Positions 1 through 7,085 of a stretch of 21,170 bases of DNA are shown in pieces. Location: contig JAIEIQ010000216.1 in assembly GCA_029065305.1 (NCBI GenBank), positions 1 through 21,170 on the forward strand, given 5' to 3'. Origin of the DNA: Oscillospiraceae bacterium. Its GTDB lineage: Bacteria > Bacillota > Clostridia > Oscillospirales > Oscillospiraceae. A model generated the notes under the pieces. That model searched no databases. It saw only the letters and a list, made by a program, of their open reading frames with translations, and had not been told where the DNA came from. A program made the position numbers and the translations under genes. Numbering within the stretch: the first letter of the stretch is position 1; each line of letters begins with the position of its first letter.

Positions 1-156
1 CTCCAGGACCTGCTGGCCGGCTGGCAGGGGGAGGACCCCAACGTGCTGGTGAGCCTGGTTCTGCGGGAGTGCCGCCAGCGCCGGGGCGGGGACGACGACT
101 GCTCGGCCCTGTGCCTGTATCTGCTGCCCGGGGACAGGGGGCGGCGGGATGTGTGA
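1..156 (+). CDS. C-terminal fragment of a possible SpoIIE/PP2C-type phosphatase
   Basis: The reading frame is open from the left edge and ends at TGA 154-156, giving the last 51 residues of a protein. The end of the fragment contains a run of aspartates followed by a hydrophobic strand (DDDCSALCLYLL). This resembles the DD-[MC]-[TS]-x-hydrophobic-strand ending of SpoIIE/PP2C family serine phosphatases, whose second aspartate binds metal. In sporulating Firmicutes, SpoIIE dephosphorylates SpoIIAA to activate sigma-F; other PP2C proteins act on anti-sigma or signalling partners. Assignment rests on this short motif only, so any protein with a similar terminal strand would fit. The next gene follows after about 108 bases. 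Confidence 0.35.
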   Translation, partial: LQDLLAGWQGEDPNVLVSLVLRECRQRRGGDDDCSALCLYLLPGDRGRRDV

Positions 157-264
157 GGAGCGGAGCCCGCCGAAAAATTCCCGGTCCGGCCGTATAATCC
201 TCCCCCTGCCGGGAAACACTGGGAACGCAAGCAAAACTCTCCAGTTGGAAAGGAGCGGTGCCCC

Positions 265-537
265 TTGGTAAAAGGTACCTCCCGCCGTGTGATTGTCGTC
301 GACTCCCCGGACCCCAAGCTGTTTGAGCAGGCCATCTTTATCGTCAAAAACGAGGCCTTTGCCCAGGAGGGCGTCACCTCCCAGCAGGTGCTGGGGGAGG
401 CCTGCCGCATCGCCCGGGGCTACGCCGCCGCCCAGACGGTCCGGCTTCCCCTCTGGCAGCGGGTCCCCCGCTGGGCCTGGATTGCCGGCGCGGTCGTTGC
501 CGCCTCGGCGGTGTGGCTGGTTATTGCGCTGCTGTAG
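265..537 (+). CDS. Small protein with C-terminal membrane anchor, unknown function
   Basis: This encodes 90 residues from a TTG start. The start is chosen because AAAGGAG lies at 248-254, about ten bases upstream, and no ATG lies in a better position. Residues 1-65 are soluble and mixed in charge. Residues about 70-90 form one hydrophobic helix (WAWIAGAVVAASAVWLVIALL) that runs to the C-terminus, so the protein is probably tail-anchored with its N-terminus in the cytoplasm. I do not recognise a catalytic motif. A TATAAT hexamer at 193-198 could be a -10 box but has no convincing -35. It follows the possible phosphatase fragment on the same strand and converges with the phosphate transporter gene. 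Confidence 0.6.
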   Translation: MVKGTSRRVIVVDSPDPKLFEQAIFIVKNEAFAQEGVTSQQVLGEACRIARGYAAAQTVRLPLWQRVPRWAWIAGAVVAASAVWLVIALL

Positions 538-540
538 AGG

Positions 541-660
541 GTTCTATCCCAGACCCACATAAAATTTGAAAAACGCAGTCCAGGCGCAGGCAAGGCGGCA
601 TCCTTTTGAGAGGGATGCCGCCTCAGCTTCAAGTGTCATATAGTAATCTTCAAATTCGGT
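541..660. repeat. Nested inverted-repeat element between convergent genes
   Basis: The gap between the small anchored protein and the phosphate transporter holds a perfect 11-bp stem (593-603 with 613-623, core GGCGGCATCC, nine-base loop). Outer 8-bp arms AATTTGAA (563-570) and TTCAAATT (649-656) enclose it. The inner hairpin could serve as a bidirectional terminator, but neither strand has a proper T-run after it. The size (about 100 bases) and nested symmetry are also those of a non-coding intergenic repeat. Only one copy is present in this window. Confidence 0.4.
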
Positions 661-699
661 AGCCTCAAACTCTTTTACGGAGGATGCAGGACAGGCCGG

Positions 700-2328
700 C
701 TACTGCTGAACGGTATGGGCGATATACGTCAGATGGTCCCCGAGCCGCTCCAGGTTGGACACCAGATTGATGAACACGCCGCTGCTCTCAGGGCGGCAGG
801 CGCCCTGGTTCAGCCGCTCAATGTGGCCGTCGATGAGCTGCTTGCGGAAGGCGTCGATTTCGCTCTCCGTCCGGTCAATCTCCGGCAGAAGGCTGGCGTC
901 CCGGTCCAGGACGGCCTGGCGGGTGAGGATATACAGATTTTCCACACAGCTCACCATCCGGTCCAGCTCCGCCTTGACCCCCTCGGAGAAGTCCAGGTTC
1001 CTCTCCATGGTCCGATGGGTGTACTTGGTGAAGTTGTCGGCGATTTCCGCGATACGCATCACATCGCCCACGTTGCTGTGGAGGTCGGAAATGGCCCGGT
1101 TTCCGGTGAGCTTGTTTCTGGCGGCCAGGCGGATGATATAGTCCACCATGGACTGGCTGATGGCGTTGGCCCGGTCAATGAGCTCGTGGGTGGGCGCGAT
1201 GAGCTCCCGGTCCTTCTCGGCGAAGGATTGGTATCCAACGCGGAAAGCCCCCATGGCCGTGTCGGACAGGCGGACCAGCTCCTTCTCCAGCTGAGAGATC
1301 GCCAGAGAGGGGGTGGCCAGCATACGCTCGTCCAGGCAGGTTGCGGGCTCCTGGGGCTTCTTTTCCGTGTCCTTGATAAAAAACTCCGACAGCTTCACGA
1401 ACACGCCGCAGAAGGGCAGGAACAGCACGGTGCAGGTCACGTTGAAGAAGGTGTGGAACATGGCAATCTGGGTGGCCGGCGCGGCAAACCACCGGCGGAA
1501 GGTCGACTCCATAAAGCCGGGCCAGCAGGCCATCAGGGCGAAGAAGAGCAGCGAGCCCCCGGTGTTGAACAGGAGGTGGATAAGCCCCGCCCGGCGGGCG
1601 TTGGTCCCGGCGGTGGCGGAGGACATCAGGGCCGTCACGCAGGAGCCGATGTTGGTGCCCAGGATGATATACAGTACCTCGTTGCCCCCGGTGCCGATGG
1701 TGAGCCCCGCCACCGACATGGCAATAATGACCGAGGTGGTGGCCGAGCTGGACTGGACCAGAGCCGTGAGGAGGATGCCCAGCAGGAACAGCAGGAAGGG
1801 GTTGGTCACTGTCTCAAAGAGGACCTGAATCCCGTCCCGGTTGGCCTTCATGGCGTCGCTCATCAAAGCCAGGCCGATGAAGATCAGCCCCAGGCCCGCC
1901 AGAATCATGCCTGTCCGCTTCGGGCCGTCCCGACGGCACACCATGCTCATCATGATGCCCACAAAGACCAGCACCTGGATATAGGTGGTGATGGGGAAGG
2001 TGCTCAGGGCGGCGATCTGGGCGGTGACGGTGGTACCGATGTTGGCGCCCATAATCATGGCCGCCGCCTGGTACAGATTCATGATGCCCACGTTGACAAA
2101 GCCCACAATGAGCACCGTCGTCACGCCGGAGCTCTGGATAAGCGCCGTAGCCGCCGCGCCGATGCCCACGTTGACCAGCCGCCTGTCGGCGGTTTTTCCG
2201 AACAGCTCCTTGATTTTTCCCGTGGCCAGCTGCTCAATGTTGGAGGTCAGCAGGTGGACGCCCACCAGAAAGACCCCCGTCCCGGCCAGCAGCCGGACCG
2301 CAAAAAGCATTAATTCCGCAAATGTCAT
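700..2328 (-). CDS. Na+/phosphate cotransporter family protein with PhoU-like C-terminal domain
   Basis: This 542-residue inner membrane protein has the duplicated signature of the NptA/PNaS (SLC34-like) family: QSSG at 65-68 with GANIGTT at 94-100, then QSSSATT at 192-198 with GTNIGS at 224-229. Each repeat sits among hydrophobic helices spanning residues 1-315. Residues about 340-540 form a helical PhoU-like domain ending in NLVSNLERLGDHL (521-533). Family members move inorganic phosphate with sodium. The PhoU-bearing E. coli relative YjbB is linked to phosphate export, so direction cannot be read from sequence. The ATG at 2328 is preferred over GTG 2340 because AGGAAAG directly precedes it; the GTG lies upstream of that Shine-Dalgarno. 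The gene has its own promoter and a leader resembling a Mn2+ riboswitch. Confidence 0.92.
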   Translation of the reverse strand: MTFAELMLFAVRLLAGTGVFLVGVHLLTSNIEQLATGKIKELFGKTADRRLVNVGIGAAATALIQSSGVTTVLIVGFVNVGIMNLYQAAAMIMGANIGTTVTAQIAALSTFPITTYIQVLVFVGIMMSMVCRRDGPKRTGMILAGLGLIFIGLALMSDAMKANRDGIQVLFETVTNPFLLFLLGILLTALVQSSSATTSVIIAMSVAGLTIGTGGNEVLYIILGTNIGSCVTALMSSATAGTNARRAGLIHLLFNTGGSLLFFALMACWPGFMESTFRRWFAAPATQIAMFHTFFNVTCTVLFLPFCGVFVKLSEFFIKDTEKKPQEPATCLDERMLATPSLAISQLEKELVRLSDTAMGAFRVGYQSFAEKDRELIAPTHELIDRANAISQSMVDYIIRLAARNKLTGNRAISDLHSNVGDVMRIAEIADNFTKYTHRTMERNLDFSEGVKAELDRMVSCVENLYILTRQAVLDRDASLLPEIDRTESEIDAFRKQLIDGHIERLNQGACRPESSGVFINLVSNLERLGDHLTYIAHTVQQ

Positions 2329-2368
2329 AGCTTTCCTCACTTTACTGGTTATTTATCCCTCATGTATC

Positions 2369-2409
2369 AAAAAGCGAGACTTTGCCGCTGCCGCGCGGCA
2401 AAGTCTCGC
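2369..2409 (-). terminator. Intrinsic terminator in the leader of the phosphate transporter
   Basis: A perfect 15-bp stem (2395-2409 with 2374-2388, six-base loop) is followed on the minus strand by five T (2369-2373). It lies downstream of the 2499-2527 promoter and upstream of the transporter ATG, so it can end transcription before the gene. Its first arm contains GACTTTGCC, which overlaps the final strand of the proposed aptamer, as expected of a switchable expression platform. It could also stop read-through from rqcH. Confidence 0.85.
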
Positions 2410-2494
2410 CATTTCATCACAAAGCCGGATTCTAAAATCGTATTGACGGCTGAGCGAACACAGACCGCACTGTGCAGGCTACTCCCTTTACGCT
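2397..2494 (-). promoter_or_regulatory. yybP-ykoY-like (Mn2+) riboswitch aptamer
   Basis: Read on the minus strand, the leader contains AAAGGGAGUAGC, then a CACAG/CUGUG hairpin, then GCCGUCAAUACGA and CCGGCUUUGUGA joined by AGCCG/CGGCU and GAUU/AAUC pairs, and finally GCGAGACUUUGCC. Order, internal loops and conserved strings match the yybP-ykoY class as I recall it: an L1 leg with G(G)GGAGUAG and an L3 leg with GUCAAUACG. The closing pairing AAAG/CUUU would use part of the terminator's first arm, predicting that ligand binding prevents termination and turns the gene on. Members of the class sense Mn2+ and usually control MntP, TerC-like or P-type ATPase exporters. A covariance-model search was not possible here. 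Confidence 0.8.
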
Positions 2495-2498
2495 TTTG

Positions 2499-2527
2499 AG
2501 TATACCGTCATTTTCCCGCCCTGTCAA
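2499..2527 (-). promoter_or_regulatory. Sigma-A promoter for the riboswitch-transporter transcript
   Basis: On the minus strand there is TTGACA (2527-2522), a 17-base spacer and TATACT (2504-2499). Transcription would begin near 2492-2494, immediately before the proposed riboswitch, giving a leader of about 165 nt. The promoter sits just downstream of the rqcH stop codon. Confidence 0.85.
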
Positions 2528-2539
2528 TCCATTTTTTTG

Positions 2540-4240
2540 CTAGCCCTCGGCCAGGCGCTTCACCAGATTCCCGTCCGGCTTCACATAGGCGGTCTGGTAA
2601 GGGTCGTAGACCACCATGCCGGGCCGGGCTCCATTGGGCTTCTTGACGTTGCGGACCTGGGTGTAGTCCACCGCCACCGACGCGCTCTCCCGCCCCTGGG
2701 AGAACCATGCCGCCAGGACCGCCGCCTCCGTCATGGACGCTTCATCCGGCTCCCGCCCCTCCGCGCGGAGGATCACGTGGGAGCCGTGGATGCGCTGGGT
2801 GTGGAACCAGTAGTCGGTCTTGGCAGATTCCCGGGTGAGCTGGTCGTTCTGGGTGTTGGACCGGCCCACCAGAATGAGAAATCCCCCGCTGGAGCGGAAG
2901 GCCCTGGGCCGGCTGGCGGGACGCCTGGGCTCCTTTTTGCCGCCGCCCTGGCTCCGCAGATACCCCGCCTCCCGCAGCTCCCGGCGGATATCCAGAAAAT
3001 CCTGCTCCGTCTCCGCCCTGGTCAGCTCGTCCAGCACGCTCTCCAGCCAGTCCCGCTCCCGCCGGGCGGAGGCCATCTGCTCCGTCAAATACTTCTCCGC
3101 CGTCTTGGCCTTGTTGTAGCGCTTGAAGTACTTGGCGGCGTTCTGCTGGGAGGTCAGCAGGGGGTCCAGGGGGATATCCACCGCAGGACAGCCCTCCTCG
3201 TAGTAGTTCTCCGCCCGCAGGACGCGCTGGCCCCGCTCCATGCGGTAGAGGTTGGCGGTGATGAGCTCCCCGCTCAGGCGGAGCTTGTCCCGGTCCTGGG
3301 TCTGGGCGTACTCCTTCTCCTGCATGGCCAGCTTCCGCCTGGCCCGGTCCCGGGCGGTGGAGGCCGCCCGCTGGAGGTCCGCCCCCCGCTGCCGCACCCG
3401 CTCGGCCTGCTCCCGCTTCTCGTAGAACTCGTCCAGCAGGGCGGAGAAGCTCTCCCGTTCCTCCAGGGCCATCTCCCCGCCGTACTGCCGGATGGGCAGG
3501 TAGGAGAAGTCGAAGGGCTTCCCGTCCTTCACCAGCAGCCAGGGGGCCAGACGCCCCGCCTGGACCGCCTCCTGCCAGGAGAAAAAGGACGCCTCCAGAT
3601 CCCCTCCGGCGGCAATCTCCCGGCAGACCAGGGGGGAGAGGCCGAAAAAGCTCTCCAGCAGCAGTCCGTCCGGCTCCCGGACCTCCCCGGGCCGGTCCAG
3701 CAGGGTCCGGAAGTCCTCCCGCCCGATGATCAGGGGATCCGCCTTCTCCTGCCCCGGGGGCAGGCGGTAGAAGAGCCCCGGCAGAACCTGCCGCTGCTGG
3801 CTCATCTCCATGTCCACCCGCCGCAGGCAGTCGATGATCCGCCCCTCCCCGTCCAGGAGAATCAGGTTGGAGCGCCGTCCCATGCACTCCGCCGCCAGCT
3901 TCCGCTGCCCCGGCTCCCCCAGCTCGTCCACAATGTCGATGGTCAGGATCACTACCCGTTCCAAGGCGGGCTGCTCCACGGCGGAGATGCGTCCGCCCCC
4001 CAGGTGCTTGCGCAGGAGCATACAGAACATGGGGGGTGCGGCGGGGTTCTCCCGCTGGGTCCGGGTCAGGTGGACCCGGGCCTGATTGGCTCCGGCGCAC
4101 AGCAGCAGCTTCCTGTTTCCCCGGAGTGTGAGGACAATCTGATCCCGGGCGGGCTGCTGGATCTTCTCGATCCGCAGGCCCAGCACGGCCTCCTCCAGCT
4201 CCCGGACCACGCCGGAGAGGCAGATGGCGTCAAGTGGCAT
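2540..4240 (-). CDS. rqcH: RqcH/NFACT family ribosome quality control protein
   Basis: The protein has 566 residues, the usual length for bacterial RqcH (formerly annotated as fibronectin-binding protein FbpA/YloA). RqcH binds stalled 50S subunits carrying peptidyl-tRNA and adds C-terminal alanine tails as a degradation signal. The NFACT-N region includes ECMGRRSNLILLD (118-130). A charged coiled coil spans about 255-430. The C-terminal NFACT-R (DUF814) domain includes DYWFHTQRIHGSHVIL (476-491) and VRNVKKPNGARPG (529-541). The conserved Asp-Arg pair of the family (D97/R98 in B. subtilis) appears to correspond to E94-R95 here, an acidic substitution. Its start overlaps the end of mrnC by 11 bases, indicating translational coupling. 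It is the last gene of a three-gene leftward operon. Confidence 0.92.
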   Translation of the reverse strand: MPLDAICLSGVVRELEEAVLGLRIEKIQQPARDQIVLTLRGNRKLLLCAGANQARVHLTRTQRENPAAPPMFCMLLRKHLGGGRISAVEQPALERVVILTIDIVDELGEPGQRKLAAECMGRRSNLILLDGEGRIIDCLRRVDMEMSQQRQVLPGLFYRLPPGQEKADPLIIGREDFRTLLDRPGEVREPDGLLLESFFGLSPLVCREIAAGGDLEASFFSWQEAVQAGRLAPWLLVKDGKPFDFSYLPIRQYGGEMALEERESFSALLDEFYEKREQAERVRQRGADLQRAASTARDRARRKLAMQEKEYAQTQDRDKLRLSGELITANLYRMERGQRVLRAENYYEEGCPAVDIPLDPLLTSQQNAAKYFKRYNKAKTAEKYLTEQMASARRERDWLESVLDELTRAETEQDFLDIRRELREAGYLRSQGGGKKEPRRPASRPRAFRSSGGFLILVGRSNTQNDQLTRESAKTDYWFHTQRIHGSHVILRAEGREPDEASMTEAAVLAAWFSQGRESASVAVDYTQVRNVKKPNGARPGMVVYDPYQTAYVKPDGNLVKRLAEG

Positions 4241-4646
4241 CGTCGGTTTCCTCCATCATGGCGTTAAAGAGGGCGCTGATCCGGTCCCGCTCCCCCCGCA
4301 GGTACAGCCAGCCCAGCAGGCACTCCAGGGCGGTGGCCTTTAAGTAGTCCGCCCGGCTGGCGCTGGCGGGGACGGTGTGGACGTGGGCATTGCGGCCCCG
4401 CTTGAACACCGCCTGCTCCTCCTCCGTCAGCAGCGGGAGGACGCGGTCCGCGCGCGCCGCCTGGGCCCCGGCCCGGACCAGCTCCACCGCGGCGCGGTGG
4501 AGGCTCTTGCCGGTGGCCTTCCCGTGGGCGCAGAGCCAGGAGCGCACCAGCAGCTCGTAAACCGCGTCCCCGCAGTGGGCCAGGCCGATGCTGCTGATGG
4601 CCCGGAGCTCGTCCTCCGTCAGGCGCAGGTCAAAATAATCTGTCAT
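4230..4646 (-). CDS. mrnC: Mini-ribonuclease 3
   Basis: This 138-residue protein matches Mini-III, the RNase III-like enzyme of Firmicutes that lacks a dsRNA-binding domain and matures the ends of 23S rRNA. Visible motifs are GDAVYEL (26-32, with the likely catalytic Asp27), FKRGRN (81-86) and ATALECLLGWLYL (104-116, with likely catalytic Glu108). It lies ten bases after the nitroreductase-NUDIX gene and overlaps rqcH by 11 bases. In many Firmicutes mrnC instead neighbours cysS and rlmB, so pairing with rqcH is a different arrangement that still fits ribosome biology. The start has only a modest ribosome binding site, consistent with coupling to the gene before it. Confidence 0.93.
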   Translation of the reverse strand: MTDYFDLRLTEDELRAISSIGLAHCGDAVYELLVRSWLCAHGKATGKSLHRAAVELVRAGAQAARADRVLPLLTEEEQAVFKRGRNAHVHTVPASASRADYLKATALECLLGWLYLRGERDRISALFNAMMEETDDAT

Positions 4647-4656
4647 ATAATCTCCA

Positions 4657-5787
4657 CTATTCCGTTCCTCCGATATACGCCTCCGCCACCAGGAGCACGT
4701 CCTCGTCGGAGGCGAAGGTCACCAGGGGCCGGGCCTCCTGGAAGGTGAACCACCCCAGGGCCGCGATCTCCTCCTCCTGGGCGCGCTCCTCGCCGCCGGA
4801 GGGCCGGGCCAGGAAGAACACCACGTCCTTGATGGTCCCGGGCGCCGGATAGTAGGTCACCACCTCCCGGAAGCGGGTGTCCAGCACCACGTCCAGCCCC
4901 GTCTCCTCCCGGATCTCCCGCAGGGCGGTCTGCTTCTCGTTCTCCCCCCGCTCCACGTGGCCCTTGGGGAAGCTCCAGTGGCCCGCGCCGTGCCGGGCCA
5001 GCAGGTAGCGGTGCTCCTCCGGCGTGCCCTGCCAGATCACCGCGCCGCAGCTCTTCTCCTCCCGGGCCTTGGTGAACGTCCCGCCGCTGCCCCAGGTCCA
5101 GGTCCCCCCGTGGGCCCCCAGCTCAAAGTGGAGCTTGGCGATGCCCAGGTCCACCGGGGAAAAGGCCGTCTCCTCCAGCAGCTCCGCCCGGACCGTGTTG
5201 TCCGGCAAGCGCTCGAAGAGGACGGGCTGGCGGTTCCGGGCGGAGGGAGCCCGCTGGACCGAGGCCATGGCGGACATGAACCAGTCCGGGGCCTGGCTCA
5301 GGCCGGAGGCCAGCTCCGGGATGGACTTGCTCTTCCGGGACACCACCCGGCGGATGAGCTTCTCCCGGCCTGTGGGCGCCTCCGGGGTGTGGCCGATGGC
5401 CGCCGCGCACACCAGCTCCTCCCCCGCCGCCAGATCGCCCAGACAGCCGGACTTGTCGTAGGTGCCCCCCACCCAGCAGGTGCCCAGGCCCATGGCCGTG
5501 GCGGTGAGGAGGATTGTCTCCCCGAAGTAGCCGCACTTCTCCCGGAGGTCCGGGTCCGAGGCGGGGCCGGCGAAGAGCAGATAGTGGCGCACGCCGGTAA
5601 ACAGCCCGTAGCTCTTGACACCGGCGAAGGGCTCCGGCCTGTCGCAGACGAGGCGGATGGACAGGCCGGAGCGGGCATTGCACTGGCTGATGGTCTTTTC
5701 CAGCTGCCGTCGCCGGCCGGGGTCGATGGGTTCGGGGAGATAGGCCCGCGCGGAGACGCGCCTGAGGACAGCTTCCGATAGGGTCAT
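4657..5787 (-). CDS. Nitroreductase-NUDIX hydrolase fusion protein
   Basis: A single uninterrupted frame of 376 residues joins two enzymes. Residues 1 to about 230 resemble the TM1586-type nitroreductase fold: RRVSARAYLPEPI at 9-21, YFGETILLTATAMGLGTCW at 87-105, and APSARNRQPV at 180-189, the last probably contacting FMN. Residues about 245-376 are a NUDIX hydrolase with a complete Nudix box, G276-x5-E282-x7-REIREETGL (290-298). The run YLLARHGAGHWSFPKGHVE resembles diadenosine polyphosphate hydrolases. The nitroreductase half would use FMN and NAD(P)H; the NUDIX half would cleave a nucleoside diphosphate-linked substrate, unknown here. The ATG at 5787 has an excellent AAAGGAGGA site. It is the first gene of the operon with mrnC and rqcH. 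Confidence 0.88.
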   Translation of the reverse strand: MTLSEAVLRRVSARAYLPEPIDPGRRRQLEKTISQCNARSGLSIRLVCDRPEPFAGVKSYGLFTGVRHYLLFAGPASDPDLREKCGYFGETILLTATAMGLGTCWVGGTYDKSGCLGDLAAGEELVCAAAIGHTPEAPTGREKLIRRVVSRKSKSIPELASGLSQAPDWFMSAMASVQRAPSARNRQPVLFERLPDNTVRAELLEETAFSPVDLGIAKLHFELGAHGGTWTWGSGGTFTKAREEKSCGAVIWQGTPEEHRYLLARHGAGHWSFPKGHVERGENEKQTALREIREETGLDVVLDTRFREVVTYYPAPGTIKDVVFFLARPSGGEERAQEEEIAALGWFTFQEARPLVTFASDEDVLLVAEAYIGGTE

Positions 5788-5849
5788 GGGGTTCCTCCTT
5801 TCCGGTCCGCGGCGCGGAGGGAACTGCCCTCCGCTTTTCTTCTGACCCT

Positions 5850-5877
5850 ATTATACCATCTGGCCGGGGCAAGTCAA
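5850..5877 (-). promoter_or_regulatory. Sigma-A promoter for the fusion-mrnC-rqcH operon
   Basis: On the minus strand TTGACT (5877-5872), a 16-base spacer and TATAAT (5855-5850) precede the fusion gene. The leader would be about 55 nt and includes the strong AAAGGAGGA ribosome binding site. The -35 box lies directly beyond the terminator of the preceding small gene. Confidence 0.8.
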
Positions 5878-5878
5878 G

Positions 5879-5917
5879 AAATAGAAAATGCCCCGCCCTG
5901 CCGGACGGGACATTTTT
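5879..5917 (-). terminator. Terminator after the 74-residue membrane protein gene
   Basis: AAAATG (5885-5890) pairs with CATTTT (5911-5916), and CCCG (5892-5895) pairs with CGGG (5906-5909), separated by one mismatch. The minus strand continues into CATTTTCTATTTC, a T-rich tail. The hairpin directly follows the stop codon at 5919, so it most likely ends the ispE cluster. Confidence 0.7.
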
Positions 5918-5918
5918 C

Positions 5919-6143
5919 TCAGCGCCGCTGGCCGAAGAGCCCCCGCAGCAGCTCCAGGGACTTCAGCCGCACCTCCGCCTCGCCGCTTTCCCAGGCGAGG
6001 CCGCTCTCCTCTGCCGCCTCGCTGGTGGTCAGGGGCTGGGCGATAGGGGAAAAGACCACTCCCCACCACATGGGCGAGGCGTACAGGACCATGGCCGCCA
6101 GACCGGCCAGGATGGACAGAATCAGCTTATCACGTGTTTTCAT
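5919..6143 (-). CDS. Small membrane protein, unknown function
   Basis: It encodes 74 residues. After MKTRDK, residues 7-30 form one hydrophobic segment (LILSILAGLAAMVLYASPMWW), which could be an uncleaved anchor or a signal peptide. The rest is polar, with an acidic stretch (SEAAEESGLAWESGEAE) and a basic end. I recognise no family. It is read after ispE with a 58-base gap and is followed by a terminator. The best Shine-Dalgarno candidate, AGGCGG at 6153-6158, lies inside a hairpin arm (see 6149-6193), so translation may be weak or controlled. The frame and its context suggest a real gene, but no homology is visible. Confidence 0.55.
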   Translation of the reverse strand: MKTRDKLILSILAGLAAMVLYASPMWWGVVFSPIAQPLTTSEAAEESGLAWESGEAEVRLKSLELLRGLFGQRR

Positions 6144-6148
6144 GGTTT

Positions 6149-6193
6149 AAGACCGCCTGTTTTGGAGTTGTTGCCTCCAGTATAGACGGTCTT
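6149..6193 (-). other. Hairpin over the ribosome binding site of the small membrane protein gene
   Basis: CGGTCTT (6187-6193) pairs with AAGACCG (6149-6155), and CTCCA (6075-like arm at 6175-6179) pairs with TGGAG (6163-6167) inside it. The structure fills the gap between the ispE stop (6202) and the ATG at 6143. One arm covers most of the only plausible Shine-Dalgarno (6153-6158). It lacks a T-run, so an ordinary intrinsic terminator is unlikely. Confidence 0.4.
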
Positions 6194-6201
6194 TTCCGGT
6201 T

Positions 6202-7068
6202 TTATACAGCCCGCCCCGACGGCTGGCAGAGAAATACCGCCGGATACCGGGCCCGCAGGGCCTCCGCCGCCGTCTCCGCCCGGTCCCGGTCCCGGAAGAG
6301 GCCGAAGACCGTGGGGCCGCTGCCGGTCATGGACGCGGCCAGGGCCCCCAGATCCAGCAGGGCGCCCTTGATCTCAAAGACCTGGGCGTGCTTTCGGGGG
6401 AGGACAGTTTCGAATACGTTGTACATCCGCCGGGCCGCGCCCTCCAGGTCCCCCGCCTCCAGGGCCCGCCGGAGGCCGGCGGTGTCCGGGCGGCAGCGCA
6501 GGCGCTTGCAGCGCACCTGGGCGAAGAGCTCCGGGGTGGAGATGGAAAAGCCGGGCTTGCAGAGCACGAACCAGCAGGCCGGCAGGCCCGGCAGGTCCGT
6601 CAGCGCCTCCCCCCGGCCCTCGGCCAGGGCGGTGCCCCCCCGGACGCAGAAGGGCACGTCGCTGCCCACCGCCGCCGCCATCGCCTCCAGCGCTGCCGGG
6701 GGGAGGTCCGGCGCGTAAGCGCGGCCCAGGGCCCGGAGCACCGCCGCCCCGTCGCTGCTGCCCCCGGCCATGCCGGCGCACACGGGGATGGATTTGCGGA
6801 TATCGATATCCAAGCCCGGGAAGGGCAGGCCCGTCACGGCGAAAAACTGCCGCGCGGCCTTGGCGGCGATGTTGCTCTCGTCGCAGGGCAGGAAGGGCAG
6901 GGAGGCGGAGATCGACAGGGCCCCGTCCCCCCGCTCCTCCAGCGTGACGGTATCGCGGAGGGTGACGGACTGCATGACCATGCGCATATCGTGATAGCCG
7001 TCGCTCCGGCGGCCCACGATATCCAGGGACAGATTCAGTTTGGCGTAAGCCGGCTCGGTACAGGTCAT
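6202..7068 (-). CDS. ispE: 4-diphosphocytidyl-2-C-methyl-D-erythritol kinase
   Basis: IspE phosphorylates CDP-methylerythritol with ATP in the cytoplasmic MEP pathway to isopentenyl diphosphate. The 288-residue length is typical. The GHMP-kinase signatures are present: AYAKLNLSLDIVGRRSDGYH (7-26) with catalytic-region Lys10, the ATP loop AGMAGGSSDGAA (98-109), and GSDVPFCVRGGTALAEGRGE (135-154) with Asp137. The ATG at 7068 follows AGGAGGA. The gene lies 17 bases after the membrane zinc-ribbon gene, which itself overlaps an XRE regulator. ispE is therefore probably co-transcribed with that regulator, unlike its frequent position near purR or spoVG. Confidence 0.95.
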   Translation of the reverse strand: MTCTEPAYAKLNLSLDIVGRRSDGYHDMRMVMQSVTLRDTVTLEERGDGALSISASLPFLPCDESNIAAKAARQFFAVTGLPFPGLDIDIRKSIPVCAGMAGGSSDGAAVLRALGRAYAPDLPPAALEAMAAAVGSDVPFCVRGGTALAEGRGEALTDLPGLPACWFVLCKPGFSISTPELFAQVRCKRLRCRPDTAGLRRALEAGDLEGAARRMYNVFETVLPRKHAQVFEIKGALLDLGALAASMTGSGPTVFGLFRDRDRAETAAEALRARYPAVFLCQPSGRAV

Positions 7069-7085
7069 GGGCGTCCTCCTGGATA

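Noticed and set aside
193..198. TATAAT as promoter of the small anchored protein gene
   Set aside because: No acceptable -35 hexamer at 16-18 bases; kept only as a remark in the gene entry.
715..2313. A 532-residue open frame on the plus strand opposite the phosphate transporter
   Set aside because: Composition is a low-complexity H/G/Q/D-rich shadow of a GC-biased gene; the minus strand gives a complete, recognisable transporter with a ribosome binding site.
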